From: CAZQKW01 sp964594075
Lineage (GTDB): Bacteria > Desulfobacterota > WTBG01 > CAIYCZ01
NCBI GenBank assembly: GCA_964594075.1
Contig: CAZQKW010000007.1
Location: forward strand, 1-64,000
Length of the DNA: 64,000 bases
Reading direction: 5' to 3'
Positions 51,366-59,286 of the stretch are shown piece by piece. The notes beneath the pieces are model-generated. The model saw only the letters and a list, made by a program, of their open reading frames with translations. It had not been told where the DNA came from and searched no databases. Position 1 is the stretch's first letter. Each line of letters begins with the position of its first letter. Position numbers and translations under genes: made by a program.

Positions 51366-53150
51366 TCAGGCATTGGCATCATTGTTTTTTAAACTCTGAA
51401 GCTGTATCATATGGGCAAACACCCCGTTCTGCACGACCAGCTCATGATAGGTCCCCTGCTCTATAATGCTGCCGTTCTCCATAACATAGATGTAATCCGC
51501 GTTTGCTATCGTTGACAGGCGATGCGCGACAATCACAATGGTCGTTTTCCGGGCAAGGTCATTGATTGCGCGCTGAATGAGCATCTCGGACTGTGAGTCA
51601 AGAGCGCTGGTTGCCTCGTCCAGCAGCAGAAGTTCAGGCTTGCGGATTATTGCGCGCGCCAAGGCAATGCGCTGGCGCTGCCCCCCGGAAAGCCGCACAC
51701 CGCGGTCGCCCACTTCCGTGTCGTATCCCAGCGGCAGTTCGTGAATAAATTCATAGGCGTGCGCCTGTTTGCAGGCGTTATCTATTTCCTCTTGCGAGAC
51801 ATCGTCTTTTCCCCACCGCAGATTCTCTCTGATGGTCGTATTAAAAAGGATGGTGTCCTGGGGCACAAAACCGATCTTGGCGCGATACGAATAAATGTCA
51901 TAGCGGCTCAGGGGAATGTCATCAACCAGCACCGTTCCCTCAGTGGGTTCATAAAATCCCATGATCAGATCAAGCACGGTTGATTTGCCCGAACCCGATT
52001 CGCCGACGAGGGCGATCATTTTACCCTTTGGCACTTCCAGCGAAACCGCATCCACGGTAAATGTTTTCCCCGGATAGCCAAATGTTACGCGCCGCATCTC
52101 AACACCTTTTTTCAACCCGACAAACGCCAGCCCGCCGGTCTTTTGCCGGTGCTGCCGCGCCTTTGCCTCAAGCTGTTTGATCTGTTCGTAGCTTGGCAGA
52201 TAGTTGCTCAGGTTATTCTTGTTGGCGGTAATTTGCCCGATCAGCGGCATGCAGGTGCGCAGCGCATAAAACATAATCAGAACTTCAGAAAGAGGGATGG
52301 TATAGTAGCGATAGGCAAGATAAAATCCCAGGATGACAATGCTGATCCCGACCGGTTCATAAATAAAGGCGGTCGCGCCATACAGGGTTTGCGCGTTCAC
52401 GGCAGCACGCCGATAGTGGTCAAGGCTTTTGCTGATTTCGGTTATTGACCGCTGCTGGGTGCCGAACCCCAGGATGAGCTTTGCGGCTCCCAGAGTCTCG
52501 TGAATCAAAGAGGCTACCCGGTTTGCGGCCGTCGTGCAGTTCTTCCCTAAACGATAATTGATCCGTCCTAAATTATGTATAGGGATAATAAAAAAGACTG
52601 CCAGCGCTATGCACAGGGCGGTTATCTTCCAACTTATCGTGAAGGGAATGGACAGATAAAAAAGCAGGCACAGGGCATCTGAAAAAAGGTTGCCCATAAT
52701 CGCAAAGGCGTCCCCGGACACGTTCGCCTCCCGGGTGAGGGTATTGAGCAGAACCCCCTGGTTGCCGGAGGAAAAAAATTGCCAGCAGGCATTAAAAAAA
52801 GCATTATAGGTTTTGAGAACCAACTGTTTGATGACCGTGTATTTGGTGTTAAACATATGGCGCTTGGCCATGATGAGAAAGCCGTTTTTCAAAATTATAA
52901 AAAGCAGAAAAATGACCAGAAAATTCCTTGCAGACGGCTGCAGCGCACACTTCTGCAGATAACTGGCGAACCGCTGGGTGATGGCAGATGAGGATGAAAC
53001 ATCCTGTTTGATAATAATGTCAATGACGGGCGCGAGTGAAACGATGCTTGCGACGCTGGCCAGTGCGACACAACCCGATAGAATAACATTTAAGATAAAC
53101 AGCCGCGGAAATTCGCGAAACAGCAGCCAGATAAATTTTAAGGTTTTCAT
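51366..53150 (-). CDS. ABC exporter, MsbA/PglK-like flippase
   Basis: A 594-residue half-transporter: six membrane helices (about 15-325) joined to one ATPase domain with Walker A GESGSGKST, Q-loop FVPQDTILF, signature LSGGQRQRIALARAI, Walker B LLLLDEATSALD and the H-loop AHRLSTI. Placed among glycosyltransferase genes, it most likely flips a lipid-linked glycan across the inner membrane, the job done by PglK in protein glycosylation and by MsbA for lipid A core. No Wzx/Wzy is present in the operon. The ATG overlaps the stop of the upstream GT4 gene. Confidence 0.93.
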   Translation of the reverse strand: MKTLKFIWLLFREFPRLFILNVILSGCVALASVASIVSLAPVIDIIIKQDVSSSSAITQRFASYLQKCALQPSARNFLVIFLLFIILKNGFLIMAKRHMFNTKYTVIKQLVLKTYNAFFNACWQFFSSGNQGVLLNTLTREANVSGDAFAIMGNLFSDALCLLFYLSIPFTISWKITALCIALAVFFIIPIHNLGRINYRLGKNCTTAANRVASLIHETLGAAKLILGFGTQQRSITEISKSLDHYRRAAVNAQTLYGATAFIYEPVGISIVILGFYLAYRYYTIPLSEVLIMFYALRTCMPLIGQITANKNNLSNYLPSYEQIKQLEAKARQHRQKTGGLAFVGLKKGVEMRRVTFGYPGKTFTVDAVSLEVPKGKMIALVGESGSGKSTVLDLIMGFYEPTEGTVLVDDIPLSRYDIYSYRAKIGFVPQDTILFNTTIRENLRWGKDDVSQEEIDNACKQAHAYEFIHELPLGYDTEVGDRGVRLSGGQRQRIALARAIIRKPELLLLDEATSALDSQSEMLIQRAINDLARKTTIVIVAHRLSTIANADYIYVMENGSIIEQGTYHELVVQNGVFAHMIQLQSLKNNDANA

Positions 53151-54442
53151 TGACGGTCAGCCCTGTATATGTCGTTAGTGCTCAAACACTCACGGCTGGT
53201 TTCTGGTGGCGCGTCTGATGGTAAGTTGTCCATTATAAATTGCGCAATTTTTTGGGCGCGCCGCTCCCATGTGTAGTGCAGGACATCCTGGCGCGCGCGC
53301 TTACTGATGTGCTGGCTGAATGTTTTATCTTCAATGATGCGCCGTATGCCTTGTGCTAGCGCCTCCGGGCTGTCTGGTTCCACCAGCACCGCATTTTCGC
53401 CGTCGGTCAATACCTCCATAATGCTGGGAAGCCGTGTTGCCAGAATTGGCTTTTCAGCAGCCATGTATTCAAACATCTTCAGCGGCGACATATGATAGGC
53501 GTAATGGGGGGTCCAGGGAAACGGCATGGCGACAATATCACAGGCGGCGAGATACGCCGCGACATCATTGACGGGCACCAGATCATAAAACCGAAAATGA
53601 TGCCGGTCAAGGTGCAGCTCGTCAATAATCTGGTAATAGGCTGGGACATGATTCATGGGTCCGCCGACAAAAGCCATGTAGACTACTGACTGGTACTCGG
53701 GCAGATAGCACAGCGCAGCTAACAGGTCTTTTATGCCCTTTTCCTGTTCCATAGTTACAAATCGTCCCACATAACCGATGAGGATGCTTTCATCCGGCAT
53801 CTCCATCCGCGCTCTTATGTGCGCAGCGGTGCGCTGCGCATTACTAAAACGGTGGAGGTCAACACCGTCATGGGCAACATTTATGGGCACCTGGTGCACG
53901 CCGTGCTCCACGAGCCGCGCCCTGAGCTGCCCGGTCAGCGTTACAATGCCATCCATTTTTTTCAAACATCGAACATGGAATCGGGTTAGTGTGCGCGGAA
54001 AGACGTGGGCTTCATAAAATATCGGCCGTCTCAGAACCGGCCGCAGCACGCCCAGCAGCGCCAGTGAAAATATATCACGACAATAAATAATATCTATCGC
54101 TTTTCGATGCCGCAGCACATACAGCGCTGCAGCACAAAGATAAGTCGCAGTAAGAACATAAAACCAGAGACCGGCATGTATCCGCTCCAGAAGAGCGCTG
54201 TCAAGGCACAATAGTCTTTTGAGCGTAAACGGCGTGCGTAACGCATAATAAGTAAAAATATCCCCTGCACGGGCTTCGAGCTGCTTATTGTTGCGCCGTT
54301 GATATAATAACGTCACCTTCATGCCCTGCCGGGAAAAAGCTTCGCACATTTTGAGAATCTGGTAGGTATGCGCCTTCTCGCTGGGGATACGGGCACAGGA
54401 GAGATACAGCATGCGAAGCGCGAAGGGGTGCGGTGCTTCCAT
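53147..54442 (-). CDS. GT4-family glycosyltransferase
   Basis: A 431-residue GT-B enzyme. The start at 54442 leaves 4 bp to the upstream gene; a start at 54475 would overlap it by 29 bp. The N-terminal part reads LYLSCARIPSEKAHTYQILK, the donor domain ILIGYVGRFVTMEQEKGIKD and MSPLKMFEYMAAEKPILATR, typical of transferases acting on surface polysaccharides. Confidence 0.9.
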   Translation of the reverse strand: MEAPHPFALRMLYLSCARIPSEKAHTYQILKMCEAFSRQGMKVTLLYQRRNNKQLEARAGDIFTYYALRTPFTLKRLLCLDSALLERIHAGLWFYVLTATYLCAAALYVLRHRKAIDIIYCRDIFSLALLGVLRPVLRRPIFYEAHVFPRTLTRFHVRCLKKMDGIVTLTGQLRARLVEHGVHQVPINVAHDGVDLHRFSNAQRTAAHIRARMEMPDESILIGYVGRFVTMEQEKGIKDLLAALCYLPEYQSVVYMAFVGGPMNHVPAYYQIIDELHLDRHHFRFYDLVPVNDVAAYLAACDIVAMPFPWTPHYAYHMSPLKMFEYMAAEKPILATRLPSIMEVLTDGENAVLVEPDSPEALAQGIRRIIEDKTFSQHISKRARQDVLHYTWERRAQKIAQFIMDNLPSDAPPETSRECLSTNDIYRADRQ

Positions 54443-54446
54443 GTGA

Positions 54447-55532
54447 TCAGGTCCTCGGTAATTCCTGCAGCTCACGCACGAGCGATGCGGTCAATTGGGT
54501 GAGACTATGGCGTTCTATCACTATCTGCCGCAACCGCTGGCCGATTGCCATCCGCTCTGCAGGCACAAGGTCCCGGATCGCCAGTATGCGAGCGGCAAAC
54601 TGTTTGGGATCATTATCGGGAACAACCAGCAGATCGGCAAGCGGTCCAAAAATATTTCTAAATACCGGATTGGACGTCAGCACCACACAGCCGCTGCTCA
54701 TCGCCTCCAGCACCGCCTTATCCACGCCGCCGGTATTGCAGGCGTGCAGGAACAGGTCTGCGTCCCGATAGAGCGGCGGAACCGCATGAAACGGAATCGG
54801 GCCTCTAAACGTAATTATTGAACCCAGTTCATTATCGCTAACCAGTCGCTTCAGATACGATTCATAGTCTGGGCTATCTGAACGCTCCAGCCCGCCAACT
54901 ATGGTAAAGCTCAGGTCGTGCCGCCCGGAGGCAATTATCTCGTGTAGCGCCCGGATAAGCACATCACAGCATTTTATCGGCGAAAGCCTGCCGACCGTAA
55001 TGATGCGGAACCTGCCGCATCCAGCGCGATCGGGAGATGGTTTAAATATGTCAGTGTTGATGCCGTGGCCGATAATCTTCACTTTTGTGCTTCTCAGGCG
55101 AAAACCTTCTGCAGAGCATGTGACAATGCGCTGAACAATGTGATGGGCGATCCTGAGCGTCCGGGGCGTCGCCGTATGACAATACCAGAGCAAAACCGGT
55201 ATGCTGCGCAGCACCGCAAAGGGGAAAAACAGGATGGCAAAAACAGCAATCATGTGAACAAAGCAGACGTCAATCTGCTCGGTAAAAACAATTCTGCCGA
55301 CGATTTTATAAAATCTAATAACACGCCTGAATTCCGAGTAGCCCTGTTCTTTGCCAACAGAATACACCTGCACGTTGGGCGGTAGGTCCACAACGCCTTT
55401 GGTCATAGTTACGACAAATATCTTTTTGAAAAACGGCGCCAGAGCAGCGATCCACTCGGTGGTAAAACCCAGTATGGGATCATCCCGGTCTGTTGCCAGA
55501 TTAAATAACAGTAAATTCAATTTCGCTGCCAT
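54447..55532 (-). CDS. GT4-family glycosyltransferase
   Basis: A 361-residue GT-B enzyme. A hydrophobic segment near 105-120 (MIAVFAILFFPFAVL) suggests membrane attachment. The donor domain has ITVGRLSPIKCCDVLIRALH and NTGGVDKAVLEAMSSGCVVL, where the first Glu of the EX7E motif is replaced by the DKAVLE variant. It lies 12 bp behind the double-GT4 gene. Confidence 0.9.
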   Translation of the reverse strand: MAAKLNLLLFNLATDRDDPILGFTTEWIAALAPFFKKIFVVTMTKGVVDLPPNVQVYSVGKEQGYSEFRRVIRFYKIVGRIVFTEQIDVCFVHMIAVFAILFFPFAVLRSIPVLLWYCHTATPRTLRIAHHIVQRIVTCSAEGFRLRSTKVKIIGHGINTDIFKPSPDRAGCGRFRIITVGRLSPIKCCDVLIRALHEIIASGRHDLSFTIVGGLERSDSPDYESYLKRLVSDNELGSIITFRGPIPFHAVPPLYRDADLFLHACNTGGVDKAVLEAMSSGCVVLTSNPVFRNIFGPLADLLVVPDNDPKQFAARILAIRDLVPAERMAIGQRLRQIVIERHSLTQLTASLVRELQELPRT

Positions 55533-55544
55533 GACACCCGTTAG

Positions 55545-57878
55545 TTATGGCTTTGGAGAGCATACCTGACGCACCATGTCATGGTATGCGGTAAAATAGT
55601 TTTTATTATTATAGGTTTGTGTTGCGCGCTCCTGGGCGGCGCGCGCCAGGCACTGTGCAAACAGCGGATCTTCAATGATGCGCAGCATTGCCCGGGACAA
55701 CCCGTTATAATCATTGGGTTCAACCAGAATCCCGGTCTCGCCATCGGCAACAAGGTCCGGAATGCCTCCCACTCGTGACGCTATGACCGGCCTGCCCAGC
55801 AGTTGTGCTTCAATTATTACCCGCGGCAGTCCTTCGGTTAAAGACGGCAGAACAAGAGCCAAACAATTTTTGACATAAACGGCAAGTGCTCTCTGGCTGA
55901 GATGGCCGACAAAGAGCACCTGGTCCGTCATGCCCAGATTCTGGACTAATGATTTAAGATTCTGTTCTTCCGCACCTGTTCCGGCTATTACCAGCTTTAC
56001 CTGGGAGTGTCTTGCCACCACGTGCTGCATGGCCCGGATAAGAAAGTGAATGCCCTTGAGGTAAATCAGCATCCCGGCATAGATAAAATAAGGGGCGTTG
56101 ACGGCACCGGCTGCCTCGGAGGTGGTATCAGAAGCCATAGCAGTAAAACTTTCAAAGTCACTAAATGCGCAAAAGACATAGGCCGGCTTATGCCGTTCGG
56201 AAACCAGCCGCAGGCAATATTGTGAAACCCCCCGGAATGCGTCTGCCTGGGACAGACTGAACCTGCCGACACATTTTCTCAAGTGCTTTTCCAGCCGTGC
56301 AAACGGTGCTGCCTGATGATACAGCATCGCGCCCTCTTGCCAGTCGCTATGCAGTTCTACTATGAGTTTGGGCTTTCCTGACGATCCGCTCAATTTCCAG
56401 GGGAGCAGTGCCAGCGCCGGCGCAAGAGCTTCATACGGGCTTTGCGCTATAATTGCGCGGTATTTATGGGTAAGCGCACCCCCCAGCGTATAACACCAGG
56501 AACACATAAAGTGCACCAGATAGCGGACCACCCGCGGAAGGCCTGCGGGGATGAGTATGCAGCGCGATCCTTCAAACCATTGCCGGATGGGCAGAGGACG
56601 GTCACCAAAGGCAATAACCGTTGCTCGAAAAAACGGCGCAAGCCCCCGCCATTTTTTCCGCAGGGTTTGATCGGGCGGGTCGGGATGACGGGTACTGCTT
56701 AAAAACAGTACCGGTATCTGCTGTTTTTTTTCATTATACACCTCGGTGAGAAGATTTTCAGTCTGATCTACCAGATCCGACCAGATGAAGGAATCAAGGC
56801 TGGCCGCGCCGTTCTTTGCCAGCCGGGAGCAGAGTTTAGCATCTGCAAGCAGCAGCTTTATTGCTGCACTGAGCGCCGATTCATCTGCGGCAGGGACAAG
56901 CAGACCGTTATACCCGTGCTGAATAATCTCGCTCGTCCCTCCGCTGTCGGTGGCAATAACCGGAACCTGGGCCTTCAGTGCTTCAAGCACAATGTGCGGT
57001 AATCCTTCGTAGGTGGAATTGAGCACAAACAGGTCAGCATGTTTCAAGGCAGCAAACAACTCGCGGCGCGATACCGTCCCCAAAATCCTGACCCGCTCAT
57101 GGAGGTTCTTGTGCCGTATCAATGCTTCCAAACGCCGCCGTTCCGGCCCGTCGCCAATTATAGAGAGCTGTGCTTCCGGAAACTGCTCCATGACGCTGAT
57201 AAGCGACGCAAAGCCCTTCCAGGGAACAAGACGGCCGGCAGAGACAATAGTTTTTTTTCCCTCTGCTGCGTGGGGGGGCGCATGAACAGATTGGGTCACC
57301 GCCGCCTCCATGTGCGCTGTGTCAACAGCGTTGTAGATAACAGTTATGTTTTCTTCCGGCACGCCCCACGAGCTGACTATTTTTTTAAGGAATCTGCTGG
57401 GGGTGATAATCCGATCGCTTTTATTGACCCAAAACGAGCGGAGACGCTTTAACAGCTCGATTTTTCGGCTATAGCGTTTTCGCTGGAATGTTTCCAGGTC
57501 GTCGGTAACCGTTCCCTGCGAACATGCCCGTTCCCAGACAAGATCGCCGACTATTTTGTGCACCAGCGGTTTGCCCAGCAGCAAATTTGCCAGAACCGCT
57601 TCCAGCGCCAGTCCGTGGACAAACAGCAGGTCTGCCTGCCTGCCGTTGCGAACAATTGCCGCCATGGTCTTTAACACGCGCCAGGGGCGCGCCCCAGGGC
57701 GCAGAATGCGTATCACCGTGAAGGGGTATTCGCAATCAGCATGGCAACAGGAATCGCTCAAGGTTATGACTGTGATTCCATGGCCGCGGTTCGCCAGCGA
57801 GGCGGCAATGGCCGGAACATAACTGGCAGGCCCGCCGACATCGGGCGGAAAGATGCCGGTTATTATCAGTATCCTCAT
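55545..57878 (-). CDS. Fusion of two GT4 glycosyltransferases
   Basis: A 777-residue protein made of two complete GT-B modules. Module 1 (about 1-375) begins FPPDVGGPASYVPAIAASLA and has SAGRLVPWKGFASLISVM with STYEGLPHIVLEALKAQVPV. Module 2 (about 390-777) has a more divergent acceptor half and a standard donor half, IYAGMLIYLKGIHFLIRAM and SLTEGLPRVIIEAQLLGRPV. Both modules keep EX7E Glu residues, so the protein may add two sugars in succession. Its start overlaps the winged-helix gene by ATGA. Confidence 0.92.
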   Translation of the reverse strand: MRILIITGIFPPDVGGPASYVPAIAASLANRGHGITVITLSDSCCHADCEYPFTVIRILRPGARPWRVLKTMAAIVRNGRQADLLFVHGLALEAVLANLLLGKPLVHKIVGDLVWERACSQGTVTDDLETFQRKRYSRKIELLKRLRSFWVNKSDRIITPSRFLKKIVSSWGVPEENITVIYNAVDTAHMEAAVTQSVHAPPHAAEGKKTIVSAGRLVPWKGFASLISVMEQFPEAQLSIIGDGPERRRLEALIRHKNLHERVRILGTVSRRELFAALKHADLFVLNSTYEGLPHIVLEALKAQVPVIATDSGGTSEIIQHGYNGLLVPAADESALSAAIKLLLADAKLCSRLAKNGAASLDSFIWSDLVDQTENLLTEVYNEKKQQIPVLFLSSTRHPDPPDQTLRKKWRGLAPFFRATVIAFGDRPLPIRQWFEGSRCILIPAGLPRVVRYLVHFMCSWCYTLGGALTHKYRAIIAQSPYEALAPALALLPWKLSGSSGKPKLIVELHSDWQEGAMLYHQAAPFARLEKHLRKCVGRFSLSQADAFRGVSQYCLRLVSERHKPAYVFCAFSDFESFTAMASDTTSEAAGAVNAPYFIYAGMLIYLKGIHFLIRAMQHVVARHSQVKLVIAGTGAEEQNLKSLVQNLGMTDQVLFVGHLSQRALAVYVKNCLALVLPSLTEGLPRVIIEAQLLGRPVIASRVGGIPDLVADGETGILVEPNDYNGLSRAMLRIIEDPLFAQCLARAAQERATQTYNNKNYFTAYHDMVRQVCSPKP

Positions 57879-58525
57879 GCCGGAATCCTCTTATGGTTTG
57901 CTTTTCCCGAGGAATAAATGGTCCGGCGGGAATCAAGCGTTGCTTCACTGAGAATGAAAATTTTATATTCAGGTATTGCCGCAGCTTTGAGTCTTTCAAC
58001 CACTTCATCCGCAGCCTCCACCACCGTTATAATGATCTTATCAAAATTGATGCTTTTAAGGTCATCAATGGCGCCCACGCGATATTTCAAAAATAGCTTT
58101 CCTGTTCGGTTATCATCAAACACACCGGCAAGATTCATGCGGTACTGCTGGAGCAGAATGTAGGCAATCTCGGCAAACTCGCCCGTGCCGTAAAACACCA
58201 CATCCTTTATGCCCTCTTCTGCAAGCAGCGCATATGCCTGGGCAATGGCATCTTTAGCTTTTTTGTAAAAATTTAAAGAATATTGGAGATATTTAAGGGT
58301 AAGGCGGCTTTTGGCTGCTATCCCCCGGGGAGTAATCAAATACTTGGCACGGTCCCGGGGAATGGTCGTAAGCTTAATGTATCCCTTGCGGGCGATTCTT
58401 TTGATAAAGGCGTTCGCCAGACCAATAGAAATGCCAAGCTGGCTGGCAATTTCGGGCTGCGTGACTCTTCCATTCTCCTCTATACGGTTAAGGATCTCAA
58501 GGGTATACCGTTCTTCTTTATCCAT
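57875..58525 (-). CDS. Winged-helix / Rossmann protein, likely operon regulator
   Basis: A 216-residue protein. Residues about 5-75 form a winged helix (LEILNRIEENGRVTQPEIAS followed by LGISIGLANAFIKRIARKGY); residues about 105-195 are a Rossmann domain resembling the N-terminal part of PglD-like acetyltransferases (VVFYGTGEFAEIAYILLQQY, GVFDDNRTGK). Such proteins often lead surface-glycan operons. The combination suggests a regulator responding to a nucleotide sugar or similar ligand. Two matching inverted repeats lie directly upstream, one ending 14 bp before the start codon, consistent with autoregulation (inference). Confidence 0.82.
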   Translation of the reverse strand: MDKEERYTLEILNRIEENGRVTQPEIASQLGISIGLANAFIKRIARKGYIKLTTIPRDRAKYLITPRGIAAKSRLTLKYLQYSLNFYKKAKDAIAQAYALLAEEGIKDVVFYGTGEFAEIAYILLQQYRMNLAGVFDDNRTGKLFLKYRVGAIDDLKSINFDKIIITVVEAADEVVERLKAAAIPEYKIFILSEATLDSRRTIYSSGKANHKRIPA

Positions 58526-58538
58526 ACACTGCTGCTAA

Positions 58539-58559
58539 AAATTTCAATTTTTGAAAATT
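58539..58559. promoter_or_regulatory. Operator-like inverted repeat 1
   Basis: AAATTTCA (58539-58546), 5-bp spacer, TGAAAATT (58552-58559). Same 8-5-8 architecture as the repeat at 58590-58610, centred 51 bp away, about five helical turns. It lies 14 bp upstream of the winged-helix gene. Confidence 0.55.
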
Positions 58560-58589
58560 TTATTACAGCAACGTGAGGCTGTCAATAAA

Positions 58590-58610
58590 AATTTTCATTT
58601 TTTGAAAATT
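58590..58610. promoter_or_regulatory. Operator-like inverted repeat 2
   Basis: AATTTTCA (58590-58597), 5-bp spacer, TGAAAATT (58603-58610): a perfect inverted repeat. It lies in the 267-bp divergent region between the glycan operon and the MarR-RND genes, so it could serve either side. Confidence 0.6.
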
Positions 58611-58692
58611 AATTTTAGAAAAATGAGAACGGTTGGAAGGGCACAACAAGGCGGGGCACCGTTATGCAATATATTATAAATTTCAAAATTGT

Positions 58693-58721
58693 TTGACATA
58701 TCAATAATTAATATATAAATT
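58693..58721 (+). promoter_or_regulatory. Promoter of the marR-RND operon
   Basis: TTGACA (58693-58698), 17-bp spacer and TAAATT (58716-58721), in very AT-rich DNA about 70 bp upstream of the MarR start. TATAAA at 58714-58719 (15-bp spacer) is an alternative -10. Confidence 0.65.
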
Positions 58722-58792
58722 ATCTGTGTTTAAAATGAAAATTAAAAAGGAAAAATGCAGTGTTAATTGATGGGTTTTTCTGCGGGTAGAAA

Positions 58793-59284
58793 ATGAAACA
58801 GGAGTTCAAAATCAGTGAAACCATGTTATGGGTGCGGCTTGCCGTCACTTTTAACCTGCTGTACCAGGAGATAAAAAAAGATCTTTCTAAGGAAAATTTA
58901 ACGGTCTCCCAGCTTGATATTTTGGTCTGTCTTAACCGCACTAAGGGGCTGCCGTTGACAGAAATCGCCGACCGCCTGCTGGTGACAGGGGGCAATGTCA
59001 CCGGCATAATAGACAGACTGGAAAATGCCGGCCTGGTCATGAGACAGCGCGACCAAAAAGATAGAAGGCAGGTCTGGGCGCGGCTCACGCCAAAAGGGTA
59101 TGCCGTGTATCGGCAGCTTATGCCCCGCTATATTGAAACCATGCGCAAAATCAACTCATACTTAACTCCTGCGGAAGCTAAGGAGCTGATGCGGCTGCTA
59201 AAAAAATTACGGGTGGGCGTGATGAAAAAAGCGTCCCGTGATCTGATCCCCCTGAGCATGAACACGAATCTGGAGCGCGAATAG
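58793..59284 (+). CDS. MarR-family transcriptional regulator
   Basis: A 163-residue winged-helix protein: LTVSQLDILVCLNRTKG, recognition helix ADRLLVTGGNVTGIIDRLEN and the wing RQRDQKDRRQVWARLTPKG, all standard for MarR. It ends 2 bp before the RND gene and probably represses its own operon until a small hydrophobic or phenolic ligand binds. Confidence 0.93.
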   Translation: MKQEFKISETMLWVRLAVTFNLLYQEIKKDLSKENLTVSQLDILVCLNRTKGLPLTEIADRLLVTGGNVTGIIDRLENAGLVMRQRDQKDRRQVWARLTPKGYAVYRQLMPRYIETMRKINSYLTPAEAKELMRLLKKLRVGVMKKASRDLIPLSMNTNLERE

Positions 59285-59286
59285 CG

